From: Phycisphaerales bacterium
GTDB taxonomy: Bacteria; Planctomycetota; Phycisphaerae; Phycisphaerales; UBA1924
Direction: 5' to 3'
NCBI GenBank assembly: GCA_023382935.1
Contig: JAHDXL010000005.1
Coordinates: 239,493-303,492 of the forward strand
DNA: 64,000 bases
Both the position numbers and the translations under genes were made by a program. This document shows positions 30,391 to 38,349 of the stretch, in pieces. Under the pieces are notes generated by a model. That model did no database searches. It saw nothing but the letters and a program-made list of their open reading frames with translations, and was not told where the DNA came from. Positions within the stretch are counted from its first letter, which is position 1, and every line of letters starts with the position of its first letter.

Positions 30391-30442
30391 CTGCCGCCGC
30401 GGCCGTCGATGCCCCTCCCACGCGGCAGGCGGCATCGACGGC
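30391..30442. repeat. Inverted repeats in the LamG gene leader
   Basis: GCCGTCGATGCC at 30402-30413 is exactly complementary to 30431-30442, with a 17-base loop. A second pair, CTGCCGC at 30391-30397 and GCGGCAG at 30422-30428, interlocks with it, so the two stems exclude each other. Neither has a T tract. It lies 20-70 bases upstream of the LamG ATG, in the likely 5' leader. Confidence 0.6.
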
Positions 30443-30513
30443 GGCTCTCATTGTGACAGGAAACCGCAGGTGGCTCAACAACAATCTGACATGCCGACCC
30501 GGTTGCGGACTTA

Positions 30514-32226
30514 TCAAGACACTCCGTTGGGTTCCGTCGAGTCGTAACTCGGGTACCACATCGCCCGGCGGACCGTCTCCTCGATCTGCTCGTCGCTCAT
30601 CTGCTTGCCCAAGTTGAGCCGGCGGGCCTCCTTCATCACTCCGCACGCGATCATGCGCGACACTTCGCGCAGACGGTTCTGGTTCGGGTACAACTGCCCG
30701 GCCTCGAGGTTTTCCTTGGTGATGCACGAAGCAAGCGTCTTGGCGGCCACCATGAACATCGAATCGGTGACCTGGTGAGCCTCGGAGAGGATCACGCCCA
30801 GGCCCACGCCCGGGAAGATGAACACGTTGTTGCCCTGTCCGATCTTGTGTGTCTTGCCGTTGTACTGTACCGGAGCAAACGGGCTGCCCGTGGCAACCAG
30901 CGCCCGCCCGTCGGTCCACTGGATCGCTTCGGTCGGCGAACACTCACACTTGGAGGTCGGGTTTGAGAACGGCAGGATAATCGGACGCTCGACATGCTTG
31001 CCCATCTCGCGGATGACGTTCTCGGTAAACACGCCGGCCGTGGCCGTCGAGCCGAGGAGAATCGTCGGATGCACATGCGAGACCACGTCGAACAGATCGC
31101 CGGGCGAGTCGGCGGCGAACCCGTAGAACTTCATCGTGTCCGCATCCATCGCGAACTCACGCTTGTGCGGATCGGAGATCTGCTTGTCGGCGCGGATCAG
31201 CCCGCGCGTGTCGAGGAAGACGAGGTTGCGCTTGATGGTCTGCGCGTCGGCCCCCATCTCCTGCATGGCAGTGCGGACCAGGCGCCCGATGCCCACGCCC
31301 GCGGCCCCGGCGCCGTAGAAGAGAATGCGCTGATCGGTGAGTTTCTGTCCGAGCAGTTGCATCGCCGCCATGATGCCGCCCAGGGCCACGCCCGCGGTGC
31401 CCTGGATGTCGTCGTTGAAACTGGTGATGCGGAGGCGATAGCGGTCCAGCAGGCGGAAGGCGTTGCCCTTGTGGAAATCTTCCCACTGAAGCACGACGCG
31501 TGGGAACACCTCGGCGACGGCCTCGACGAACGCTTCGATGAAGCGGTCGTAGGGCTCGCCGCGCAGACGACGATGCCTCCAGCCGGTGTAGTAGGGGTCG
31601 CCCAGCAGTTCGGTGTTGTCGGTGCCCACGTCGAGGCTGATCGGCAGGCAAAGCGACGGATGGATGCCCGCGCCGGCGGTGTAGAGCGATAGTTTGCCCA
31701 CGGGAATACCCATGCCGCCCGCGCCCTGGTCGCCCAGCCCGAGGATGCGCTCATTGTCGGTGACGACGATCAGGCGCACCTGCGGATTCGGGGCGTTGCG
31801 CAGGATGTCGGGGATGCAGTCGATGTCGTCGGGCGTGATCCACAGTCCGTGCGGCTGGCGCATGATGTGGCTGTAGCGCTGGCAGGCCAGCCCGACGGTG
31901 GGGGTGTAGACGATAGGCATCAGTTCAGTCATGTGATCGACCAGCACGCGATAGAACAGTGTCAGGTTGCGATCGCGCAGCGCTTCGAGCCCGATGAACT
32001 TCTCGAGGTCGTCACGCTTGGCATTGAGGTGCTCGATCTCCAACGCCACCTGCTCCTCCAGGCGCAGGGGTGTAGGAGGAAGCAGCCCGCGCAGGTGCAG
32101 GCGATCACGCTCCTCCATCGTGAATCCCGAGCCCTTGTTGCGCATGCGATCGCGAAGCAGCGGCATGCCCACGGGGCCGGGTTGAGCGGACTTCTGGTCG
32201 GGACGAGACGAGTAGGTAGCGGTCAT
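30514..32226 (-). CDS. maeA: NAD-dependent malic enzyme
   Basis: 570 residues, like E. coli MaeA (about 565). Oxidatively decarboxylates malate to pyruvate. Landmarks include [20 protein letters not shown] near residue 85-104, [20 protein letters not shown] near 145-164, and the second NAD-fold segment [17 protein letters not shown] near 301-317. The Asp/Lys catalytic segments ([15 protein letters not shown]) are intact. The start at MTATYSSRP has AGGGGTG upstream; the frame continues 11 codons further. It is single in its transcription unit, with the PEP-CTERM-like gene divergent 285 bases away. Provides pyruvate and NADH, and so is a central carbon-metabolism gene like eno and pgk. Confidence 0.94.
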   Translation of the reverse strand: MTATYSSRPDQKSAQPGPVGMPLLRDRMRNKGSGFTMEERDRLHLRGLLPPTPLRLEEQVALEIEHLNAKRDDLEKFIGLEALRDRNLTLFYRVLVDHMTELMPIVYTPTVGLACQRYSHIMRQPHGLWITPDDIDCIPDILRNAPNPQVRLIVVTDNERILGLGDQGAGGMGIPVGKLSLYTAGAGIHPSLCLPISLDVGTDNTELLGDPYYTGWRHRRLRGEPYDRFIEAFVEAVAEVFPRVVLQWEDFHKGNAFRLLDRYRLRITSFNDDIQGTAGVALGGIMAAMQLLGQKLTDQRILFYGAGAAGVGIGRLVRTAMQEMGADAQTIKRNLVFLDTRGLIRADKQISDPHKREFAMDADTMKFYGFAADSPGDLFDVVSHVHPTILLGSTATAGVFTENVIREMGKHVERPIILPFSNPTSKCECSPTEAIQWTDGRALVATGSPFAPVQYNGKTHKIGQGNNVFIFPGVGLGVILSEAHQVTDSMFMVAAKTLASCITKENLEAGQLYPNQNRLREVSRMIACGVMKEARRLNLGKQMSDEQIEETVRRAMWYPSYDSTEPNGVS

Positions 32227-32452
32227 GGCGGCACCCCTGTCGCTTAGGGGCTCGCCCACCTCGCCCCTCGTCGGGCGGCATACTCGCCGCGCCGCACGCC
32301 CGGAGCAAACTCGCCCCGCATGCTTCCAAGAAAGGCGACGGACGGGGCAGGCGATCCTTTGCGGACAAACCGATCAACAATAGACACAAGGTGTCTTTCG
32401 GACCACTCACCCGTCATCACGTGAGTCAAGTATCCGAATTCAGAACTTCTGC

Positions 32453-32480
32453 TTGTTTCCGCCGAATCCGGTGGTATCTT
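32453..32480 (+). promoter_or_regulatory. Candidate promoter of the PEP-CTERM-like gene
   Basis: TTGTTT at 32453-32458, a 16-base spacer, and TATCTT at 32475-32480. A short leader with GGAGGAG leads to the ATG at 32511. A perfect palindrome TCACGTGA at 32417-32424 lies upstream and could be an operator. The remaining bases back to 32227 hold nothing else recognisable. Confidence 0.45.
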
Positions 32481-32510
32481 GAGAATGCTCTCGACACAAA
32501 CGGAGGAGAT

Positions 32511-33086
32511 ATGTCACCTGTGCGTGTTATCGGGGCTGCCCTCATCGGACTCGCGTCTGTTGCATCTGCCGACTTCATCGTCAATGGCGATTTTGAGACC
32601 TTTGTCCCCAGCAACGGCACCGGCGGGGGGTGGTCAACTTTTCACAATGACGGCCTCGGCGGGTGGCGTTCAACCGGGGGTAACCTCGGCGGAATGTTCA
32701 TCCTCAATGACGGCGGAAGTGCCACCACTGACCCAACCATCATGCAAACCGTGACGGGGTTGACGGCAGGGCGTCGCTACGTGCTTTCGGGCGACTACGC
32801 CAGTGTGTACGTCAACTGGGCACCCTGGGGCGCCACCAACTCGTTCGAGGTGCTGGTCGGCGACATACTGATCTTCCAAGGGCCAACCACCAATCTGCTC
32901 AACTGGACTCACTTCTCCGCCGAGTTCATCGCGACCGATGAAACAATGGACGTGGTCATCCGGGCTGAAGCCAACGGCACGGACAACGACTTCATGATCG
33001 ACAACATCATGCTCGACGTGCCCTCCAGCGGCTCGCTGGCGCTGCTCGGGCTGAGCGGGCTGGCGATGCTGCGCCGCCGCCGCTGA
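32511..33086 (+). CDS. Secreted protein with PEP-CTERM-like sorting tail
   Basis: 191 residues. Signal peptide about 1-20 (cleavage likely after SVASA). The mature part is a beta-rich sandwich of carbohydrate-binding-like type (FIVNGDFETFVPSNG..., DFMIDNIMLDV near the end). The last 22 residues are a sorting signal: VPSSGSLALLGLSGLAMLRRRR, where a Pro/Ser start, one hydrophobic helix and an Arg-rich end match PEP-CTERM-type signals, though the PEP triplet itself is changed to VPSSG. Such proteins are cut and anchored by exosortase in bacteria making exopolysaccharide; no exosortase gene is in the window. GGAGGAG precedes the ATG. Confidence 0.82.
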   Translation: MSPVRVIGAALIGLASVASADFIVNGDFETFVPSNGTGGGWSTFHNDGLGGWRSTGGNLGGMFILNDGGSATTDPTIMQTVTGLTAGRRYVLSGDYASVYVNWAPWGATNSFEVLVGDILIFQGPTTNLLNWTHFSAEFIATDETMDVVIRAEANGTDNDFMIDNIMLDVPSSGSLALLGLSGLAMLRRRR

Positions 33087-33122
33087 GATTGATGAGCCAA
33101 CGATATTCCGAAGCGCCGGGCT

Positions 33123-33242
33123 TCAGGTCCGGTGTTTCTTGTTTTTGTGTCGCGAGCCGAGCGACGTGAAGATCATCAGCACGAACGGCACGACCAGCAG
33201 GATCGCCAGCACACAGATGATGATGAGCATCAGACTGGGCAT
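33123..33242 (-). CDS. Small single-pass membrane protein (39 residues)
   Basis: 39 residues. Residues 4-25 form one hydrophobic helix (LMLIIICVLAILLVVPFVLM), followed by a basic tail RHKNKKHRT. Such a helix with a positively charged cytoplasmic end is a good small membrane protein. A weak GAAGG lies about 12 bases upstream. It lies 48 bases beyond the pgk terminator, on the same strand, and 37 bases from the convergent PEP-CTERM-like gene. The function is unknown. It might be expressed by read-through of the ATP synthase-pgk operon or from its own promoter. Confidence 0.55.
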   Translation of the reverse strand: MPSLMLIIICVLAILLVVPFVLMIFTSLGSRHKNKKHRT

Positions 33243-33289
33243 GTTGGCAGTGTACCTTCACCCCTGAACCTGCGTTCCACCCCGTCCAC

Positions 33290-33321
33290 AAAAAGCCATC
33301 GGCCCGGTTCGGGCCGATGGC
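33290..33321 (-). terminator. Rho-independent terminator after pgk
   Basis: A perfect 12-bp stem (33295-33306 with 33310-33321) around a 3-base loop is followed on the minus strand by five T (33294-33290). It ends the alaS/atp/pgk run. Confidence 0.9.
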
Positions 33322-33344
33322 GTGTGAACGGATCGAGAGGGAGT

Positions 33345-34553
33345 TCAGGCGTTGTCGAGCAGTTCGACGGCCGCGAAGGGCTTGCCCTCGAGCATTTCGA
33401 GGCTCGCTCCGCCGCCGGTGGAGACGTGGCTGATCTTGTCCGCCAGCCCGAAGGCTTCGATGGCGGCTGCCGAGTCGCCCCCGCCGACGATGGTGACCGC
33501 GCCGGCTGCGGTGGCGTCGGCCATCGCCTGTGCGACGTGCTTGGTGCCGACCTTGAACGGCGCCCACTCGAACACGCCCATCGGCCCGTTCCACACCACG
33601 GTCCGGGCTTTTTTGATGATGTTCGAGTAGGCCAGTTGGGTCTTGGGGCCGATGTCCAGTCCCATGAAGCCGGGCTTGATCTGGTCTTCAAACACTTCGA
33701 TGTCGCCCGCCTTCTCGCTGAAGGCTGTCGAGCAGATGTGGTCGAACGGCAGGTGGAGTTTCACATGCTCACGCGCGGCGTGATCGATCATCGCCCTGGC
33801 GTCCTTGAGCCGGTCCTCCTCGACCTTGCTAGCGCCCACGCCGTGCCCAGCCGCCTTGAGAAAGGTGTACGCCATCGCCCCGCCGATGAGAATCTCGTCA
33901 GCCTTGGTGAGCAGGTGCTCGATCGCGCCCATCTTGTCTGAGACCTTGGCGCCGCCGAGGACGACGACGAAAGGCCTCGCCGGCCTGGCCAGGGCATCGG
34001 ACAGGTACTTGATTTCCTTCTCCACCAGCAGGCCGACGACGCGCGGGGTGCCGGCGGGCATGGCCTTCGGCACCGCGACCATCGATGCATCCTCGCGGTG
34101 GCAGGTGCCGAACGCATCGTTCACGTACACCTCGCCATACGCAGCGATCTTTGCTCCGAACGCGGGATCGCCCTTCTTCTCGGCCTTGTGGAAGCGCAGG
34201 TTCTCCAGCAGCAGCACCTGCCCGCCCCTGAGCGCCATCACCGCGTTCCTGGTCGCCTCGTCGATGCAGTCGGTCGACGGGAATGCGACAGGCTTGCCGA
34301 GCAGTTCGCTCAGGCGGACGGCCACGGGCCTGAGCGACTCCGAGGCCTCGTAACCTTTGCCTTCCGGTCGGCCCAGGTGGCTCATGAGGATCGCCGCGCC
34401 GCCGCGGTCGATGACGTTCCGGATCGTTGGCAGGGCTGCACGGATGCGGGTGTCATCGGTGATGCGACCGTCCTCGATGGGAACATTGAAGTCCACACGG
34501 ATGAGGACGCGCTTGTTGGCGACGTTGACGGAAGTGACATTTCGCTTGGCCAT
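33345..34553 (-). CDS. pgk: Phosphoglycerate kinase
   Basis: 402 residues, a normal length. Transfers phosphate from 1,3-bisphosphoglycerate to ADP. Motifs: RVLIRVDFNVPIEDG near residue 16, ILMSHLGRPEGKG near 54, VVVLGGAKVSDKMGAIEHLL near 195-215, and IVGGGDSAAAIEAFG in the nucleotide-binding C-lobe near 357-371. The start is 3 bases after the atpH stop, so its translation is tightly linked to the ATP synthase genes. This position, where atpA normally stands, is unusual: pgk is more often next to gap or tpi. It is followed by a strong terminator. Confidence 0.97.
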   Translation of the reverse strand: MAKRNVTSVNVANKRVLIRVDFNVPIEDGRITDDTRIRAALPTIRNVIDRGGAAILMSHLGRPEGKGYEASESLRPVAVRLSELLGKPVAFPSTDCIDEATRNAVMALRGGQVLLLENLRFHKAEKKGDPAFGAKIAAYGEVYVNDAFGTCHREDASMVAVPKAMPAGTPRVVGLLVEKEIKYLSDALARPARPFVVVLGGAKVSDKMGAIEHLLTKADEILIGGAMAYTFLKAAGHGVGASKVEEDRLKDARAMIDHAAREHVKLHLPFDHICSTAFSEKAGDIEVFEDQIKPGFMGLDIGPKTQLAYSNIIKKARTVVWNGPMGVFEWAPFKVGTKHVAQAMADATAAGAVTIVGGGDSAAAIEAFGLADKISHVSTGGGASLEMLEGKPFAAVELLDNA

Positions 34554-34556
34554 AAC

Positions 34557-35174
34557 TCAGCCCTCTCGATCGTCGAGCAGGTCGGCCGAGCGTCCACGAA
34601 CGATCGCGCCGCCGCTCGTTCCAAGACGATCGCGCATCTGGCGCAACCTCGCGGAGACGGACGCATCGATCAACTGATCGCCGATCCGCAGTTTCACGCC
34701 ACCGATCATCCCGGGATCAGTGTAGGGGTGGATCACCGGCTCCTTGCCGATGGCCGCGGCTAGGCGATCGCGAATTGAGCGCAACTGGGCGTCGTCGATC
34801 GGGGCCGGCGTGTACACGTCCACCTCGACGCGCCCGAACTGCTTCTGAACCAGTGCGTCAAAGGCCTGGGTGATGGGCGGCAGGTGGCTCAGTCGTCCCT
34901 TGCGGTTGAGCAGGCGCAGGAAGTTGAGCACCATCGGGCTGCACCGCCCCGCGAAAATGCGATCCAGCGATGCATCCCGCTCCTTCACACCCAGCACGCG
35001 CGAGGCCAGAAACTCGCTGAAGCGCGCATCCGCGCGTGCCATTTCCACCACGTCTTCAAGTTCGCCGGAGATGCTCTCGGCCCGGTCCTGTCCGCCCTGC
35101 TGCAGCGCCAGTTCGAACAAGGCGTGGGCGTAGGTATTGGCCACGGCGTCGGGCTGCGTATCAAGCAGGGGCAT
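34557..35174 (-). CDS. atpH: F1 ATP synthase subunit delta
   Basis: 205 residues; OSCP/delta subunits are about 180. Delta joins the F1 head to the b-subunit stator. N-terminal helices (NTYAHALFELALQQGG) and the C-terminal segment DPGMIGGVKLRIGDQLIDAS, near residues 161-180, are typical. It follows atpF by 14 bases. It is the only F1 gene in the cluster: alpha, gamma, beta and epsilon are missing here, and pgk comes next. Confidence 0.9.
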   Translation of the reverse strand: MPLLDTQPDAVANTYAHALFELALQQGGQDRAESISGELEDVVEMARADARFSEFLASRVLGVKERDASLDRIFAGRCSPMVLNFLRLLNRKGRLSHLPPITQAFDALVQKQFGRVEVDVYTPAPIDDAQLRSIRDRLAAAIGKEPVIHPYTDPGMIGGVKLRIGDQLIDASVSARLRQMRDRLGTSGGAIVRGRSADLLDDREG

Positions 35175-35188
35175 GGTCGGCTCCGTGG

Positions 35189-35872
35189 TCAGTTGTTCTT
35201 CGACGCCAATTCGGCCAGCGACTCTTCCACGAGTTTGGCCTGGTCGCCGGGGTTGATTTCGCGCTGGAGGATCTTCGAGGCCATCGTCGTGGCCAGCGTG
35301 ACCGACTCGTTGTAGATCTCGTTGAGGGCCGCGCGTTTGGCGCTCTCAATGTCGCGTTTGGCGCGTTCCCGCAACTGGTTCAACTCCGCGTCGGCCTTGG
35401 AGCGCAACTGCGCGGCCAGTTCGGCCTGCTGCGACTTGGTCTCGTCGAGCATCTTCTGTGCCTCGGCACGCGCCTGCGCCAAACTCCGCTCGTACTCGTC
35501 AAGGGCGTCCTTGGCCTGCTTGCGGGCTGCCTCGGCCGCGGCGATCTCTTCGCGAATCTTGGTCGCCCGCTCGTCCAGGCCTTTGCTGATCTTCGGCCAC
35601 ACCTTGGCGTAAAGCACGAAGAACACGATGGCGAAGGCGATCAGCGTGGTAATCGCCTGAGCCAGGCCTTCCTTCACGCCCGCGATCGGGCTGGCCGAGT
35701 GTCCACCGGCATGATCGCCCGCCGCCGCGTGCGTGTCGGCCGCGTGGGTGTCAACCTGGAAGGCCACCGGTCGACCCGTCGCGCCGTCATGCTGGGCAAT
35801 GGCATCGCGCGTGGTGGCAACAGCCAGCAGGGCGGCAGCGACCAGCGAAAGCAGAATCGAGAATCGCTTCAT
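35189..35872 (-). CDS. atpF: F0 ATP synthase subunit b with N-terminal signal peptide
   Basis: 227 residues, much longer than the usual ~160. Residues 1-26 form a cleavable signal peptide (ending DAIA), followed by a His/Ala-rich stretch near 40-60, the single membrane helix (about 72-90, FAIVFFVLYAKVWP) and the long charged dimerisation coiled coil (100-200). Subunit b is the stator arm joining the membrane part to delta. Three ATG codons stand in a row, at 35878, 35875 and 35872. GGAG is 6 bases before the third, so I chose the last. It follows atpE by 83 bases. Subunit identity is based on topology and position. Confidence 0.88.
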   Translation of the reverse strand: MKRFSILLSLVAAALLAVATTRDAIAQHDGATGRPVAFQVDTHAADTHAAAGDHAGGHSASPIAGVKEGLAQAITTLIAFAIVFFVLYAKVWPKISKGLDERATKIREEIAAAEAARKQAKDALDEYERSLAQARAEAQKMLDETKSQQAELAAQLRSKADAELNQLRERAKRDIESAKRAALNEIYNESVTLATTMASKILQREINPGDQAKLVEESLAELASKNN

Positions 35873-35955
35873 CATCATCTCCGCTCGTATCAGAAAACGG
35901 GCGAGTGCACGGACAAAGCCCGCCCGGGGCCTGTGGGCCACGGGCGAGTGAATGG

Positions 35956-36306
<351 letters not shown>

Positions 36307-36408
36307 CTACGCAGCGGGGAACCATCGGTGGTGGGGCCCAAACCCCTTCGCCGTTGGCCAACCGGGCTCCCCGCCGAGCCCGAGGCCCTGTCGATTCAAA
36401 CCGCTCAC

Positions 36409-37335
36409 CTACGCGTGAGCGGGCTTATGCGCATGCTCCTCGTCGTGCTCCCCGTGGTGGCTGAGCAGCGAGATGAACACTGTTGTCAGGAACATGAAGA
36501 CGAACGCCTGCAGGAAGGCTACGAACAACTCGAGGCAGAAGATGCCGATCATGCCGACGGCCGAAAGCAACGTCACGGGGCCGGTGACCAGCAAACTCTT
36601 GGCGCCGAAGGCCATCGCCACGAACATGCCAAGCGTGGCCAGCAGCGTGTGACCGGCGGTCATGTTGGCGAACAAACGAATGGCCAGCGCGATCGGCTTG
36701 ATGAACACGCCCGCCAGTTCGATCAGGAAGACAATCGCTACCACGGGCAGATAGGCCGGGGTCAGCGGCACGCCGCCGGTCATGTGTTTGAAGTAGTTCT
36801 TCACACCGAGTTCACGCATGCCCTCGATGTTGATGATCAGGCCCGAGATGATCGCCAGCGAGCCGGTGACCCACAGACTCTGCGTCGCGGTGCCCCCAAT
36901 CGGCGCCCAGTGCTCGCTATGCACCTTCTCAAAGGCGAAGATCGTTACCAGGTCGAGGATGGGCACCAGGCCCAGCAGGTTGTTGAGCAGGATGAAGAAG
37001 AACAGCGTCCAGAGGAAGGGCATGAAGCGCCGCGTGCGCTCGTGGATCAGCGGCTCGACCACGTTGTCGCGCAGGTAGACGCAGATCACCTCGACCATGT
37101 GGGCAAACGGGTTGCGCGTCACATAGCGGTCGTGCCCTTCGCTGGCCGGCCCGGTGGCGATGTGCCGGGCAATCCACGGGCCCAGAACCAGCATGAGCAC
37201 CGCGCTGAGCACCAGGTTGGTCTGGACTGAAGACCAGATCCACCACTCCCCGACCTTGTACGTCACGTGCGGAAGCACGTGTGGCAGGGGGTTGGGCCCG
37301 CCTTCTGCGGCCAGCGTGAAGATCGTCCCGATCAT
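36409..37335 (-). CDS. atpB: F0 ATP synthase subunit a
   Basis: 308 residues with about six membrane helices. The essential Arg lies in IALAIRLFANMTAGH near residue 220, the key proton-channel residue of subunit a. NPFAHMVEVICVYLRDNVVEP near 75 and LLNNLLGLVPI near 115 are also typical. The C-terminus is His/Glu-rich (GEHDEEHAHKPAHA). The GTG/ATG question is settled by GAGGAGCC, 4-5 bases before the ATG. The first codons overlap the stop of the atpI-like gene by 4 bases, so the two are coupled. Confidence 0.94.
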   Translation of the reverse strand: MIGTIFTLAAEGGPNPLPHVLPHVTYKVGEWWIWSSVQTNLVLSAVLMLVLGPWIARHIATGPASEGHDRYVTRNPFAHMVEVICVYLRDNVVEPLIHERTRRFMPFLWTLFFFILLNNLLGLVPILDLVTIFAFEKVHSEHWAPIGGTATQSLWVTGSLAIISGLIINIEGMRELGVKNYFKHMTGGVPLTPAYLPVVAIVFLIELAGVFIKPIALAIRLFANMTAGHTLLATLGMFVAMAFGAKSLLVTGPVTLLSAVGMIGIFCLELFVAFLQAFVFMFLTTVFISLLSHHGEHDEEHAHKPAHA

Positions 37336-37769
37336 GCAGGCTCCTCGGGCGTCCGCCGCGTGTGCAGGCGGATCCAGCGAATGACGTACGAAACCTCTCC
37401 GGCCAGCACCGCCATCGATGCGGCCAAGAAGATCATCCAGAAGACCATCGGCTCGGGCCTTGCGGCAAAGTACGCGAGCAGCGCGATCGCCAGTCCGCCG
37501 ATCATCCGCACGCCCTGCGCGATCAGCAGCACGACTCCCCACGATCCGGCCGGACGCTCGCTGGCCGTCGCAAGCACACTCAGCCCGGCAAGACTGGCCA
37601 TCAGCACGACGACCAGCGCCAAGACGCCGGCGCCGAGCACGCCCGACTCGTCGCGAACCAGCGCAATGGCGCCGGCCAAGAGCAGCACCCCGAGCATGGC
37701 GGCACCCATCCAGCGCGCAACCCCCCACACGGGGAGTCGGACACCGCTCTGTGGATTCTCCATGCTCAT
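37332..37769 (-). CDS. Four-helix membrane protein in AtpI position
   Basis: 145 residues with four hydrophobic segments (about 20-38, 47-65, 79-97, 106-124) and a basic C-terminus. Sequence similarity to AtpI/UncI is not obvious to me; the call rests on size, topology and the place between the AtpZ-like gene and atpB. AtpI proteins help assemble the c-ring and import magnesium. Two starts, MSM and MEN, are 6 bases apart with only weak Shine-Dalgarno signals. The 157 bases between its start and the preceding stop contain a TATTCT box and a 7-bp hairpin at 37827-37847. Confidence 0.65.
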   Translation of the reverse strand: MSMENPQSGVRLPVWGVARWMGAAMLGVLLLAGAIALVRDESGVLGAGVLALVVVLMASLAGLSVLATASERPAGSWGVVLLIAQGVRMIGGLAIALLAYFAARPEPMVFWMIFLAASMAVLAGEVSYVIRWIRLHTRRTPEEPA

Positions 37770-37926
37770 CCAGACAACCCTGGTCGACCCGGTCTGATGT
37801 CGATTGCGTCCCGAACAGCCCGCGATCAGGCCGACAATTCCGGCCTGCCGACAACCCCGCCTGTGGGACGAGAAGAATAGCGACTCTTCACCACGTCGGC
37901 GAGTATCCCCCGGTGCCTTTCTGACA

Positions 37927-38247
37927 TCAACTTTTCCCACCCTCCGGGGGGAGATCCGGGGGGAGATCCGGGGGGAGATCCGGGGGATGGTCACGCTTCC
38001 AATCGCGGGAGAGTTCACGGTTCAAGCGCCAGGCCTCGCGGAAGAAATGCAGCATCCCGTAGGCGAGCCCGAAGGCGCCGAAAACCAGCATCAGGATCGG
38101 GAAGGTGTGCCACCCGAACAACTTCTTGCCAAGCCAGTCGAGTCCGGCGCCGAGCAGCAGTCCGGCGATGAGGTTGGCGGCCAGATCCCACGCAATGGCC
38201 GCGGCACGGGCAAACTGTCCCAAGTCTGTCCCGTCCTTTCGAGCCAT
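37927..38247 (-). CDS. AtpZ/AtpI family protein
   Basis: 106 residues with two helices (about 23-40 and 48-70). The pattern LAANLIAGLLLGAGLDWLGKK and FPILMLVFGAFGLAYGMLHFF is the AtpZ/F0F1-ATPase chain family. The C-terminal tail (about 80-106) is charged and contains DLPPDLPPDLPP, encoded by a 12-base tandem repeat. AtpZ proteins are found at the head of atp operons, as here, and help insert or supply cations to the c-ring. It starts after GAGGAGA with a good spacing, 102 bases downstream of alaS. Confidence 0.85.
   Translation of the reverse strand: MARKDGTDLGQFARAAAIAWDLAANLIAGLLLGAGLDWLGKKLFGWHTFPILMLVFGAFGLAYGMLHFFREAWRLNRELSRDWKRDHPPDLPPDLPPDLPPEGGKS
37944..37986. repeat. 12-base tandem repeat in the AtpZ-like gene
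   Basis: Three exact copies of CCGGGGGGAGAT (37944-37979) and a partial fourth. On the minus strand each encodes Asp-Leu-Pro-Pro, so unit changes keep the frame and only lengthen or shorten the C-terminal tail of the protein. Confidence 0.9.
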
Positions 38248-38349
38248 GAACTTGTTCTCCTCGGTGCCAAGCGGTCCCTCATCGGAAGGCGCCGCGGGCG
38301 GTCGCGTCGCCGGGGCAGCGAAGTCGAAGACGAGGTCACTGACACAAGC

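Noticed and set aside
37944..37986. CRISPR-like repeat
   Set aside because: Only 12-base direct tandem units without spacers, inside a coding frame.
37769..38018. Longer start for the AtpI-like gene
   Set aside because: The extension is Arg/Ser/Pro-rich, overlaps the AtpZ-like gene and the tandem repeat, and has no membrane character.
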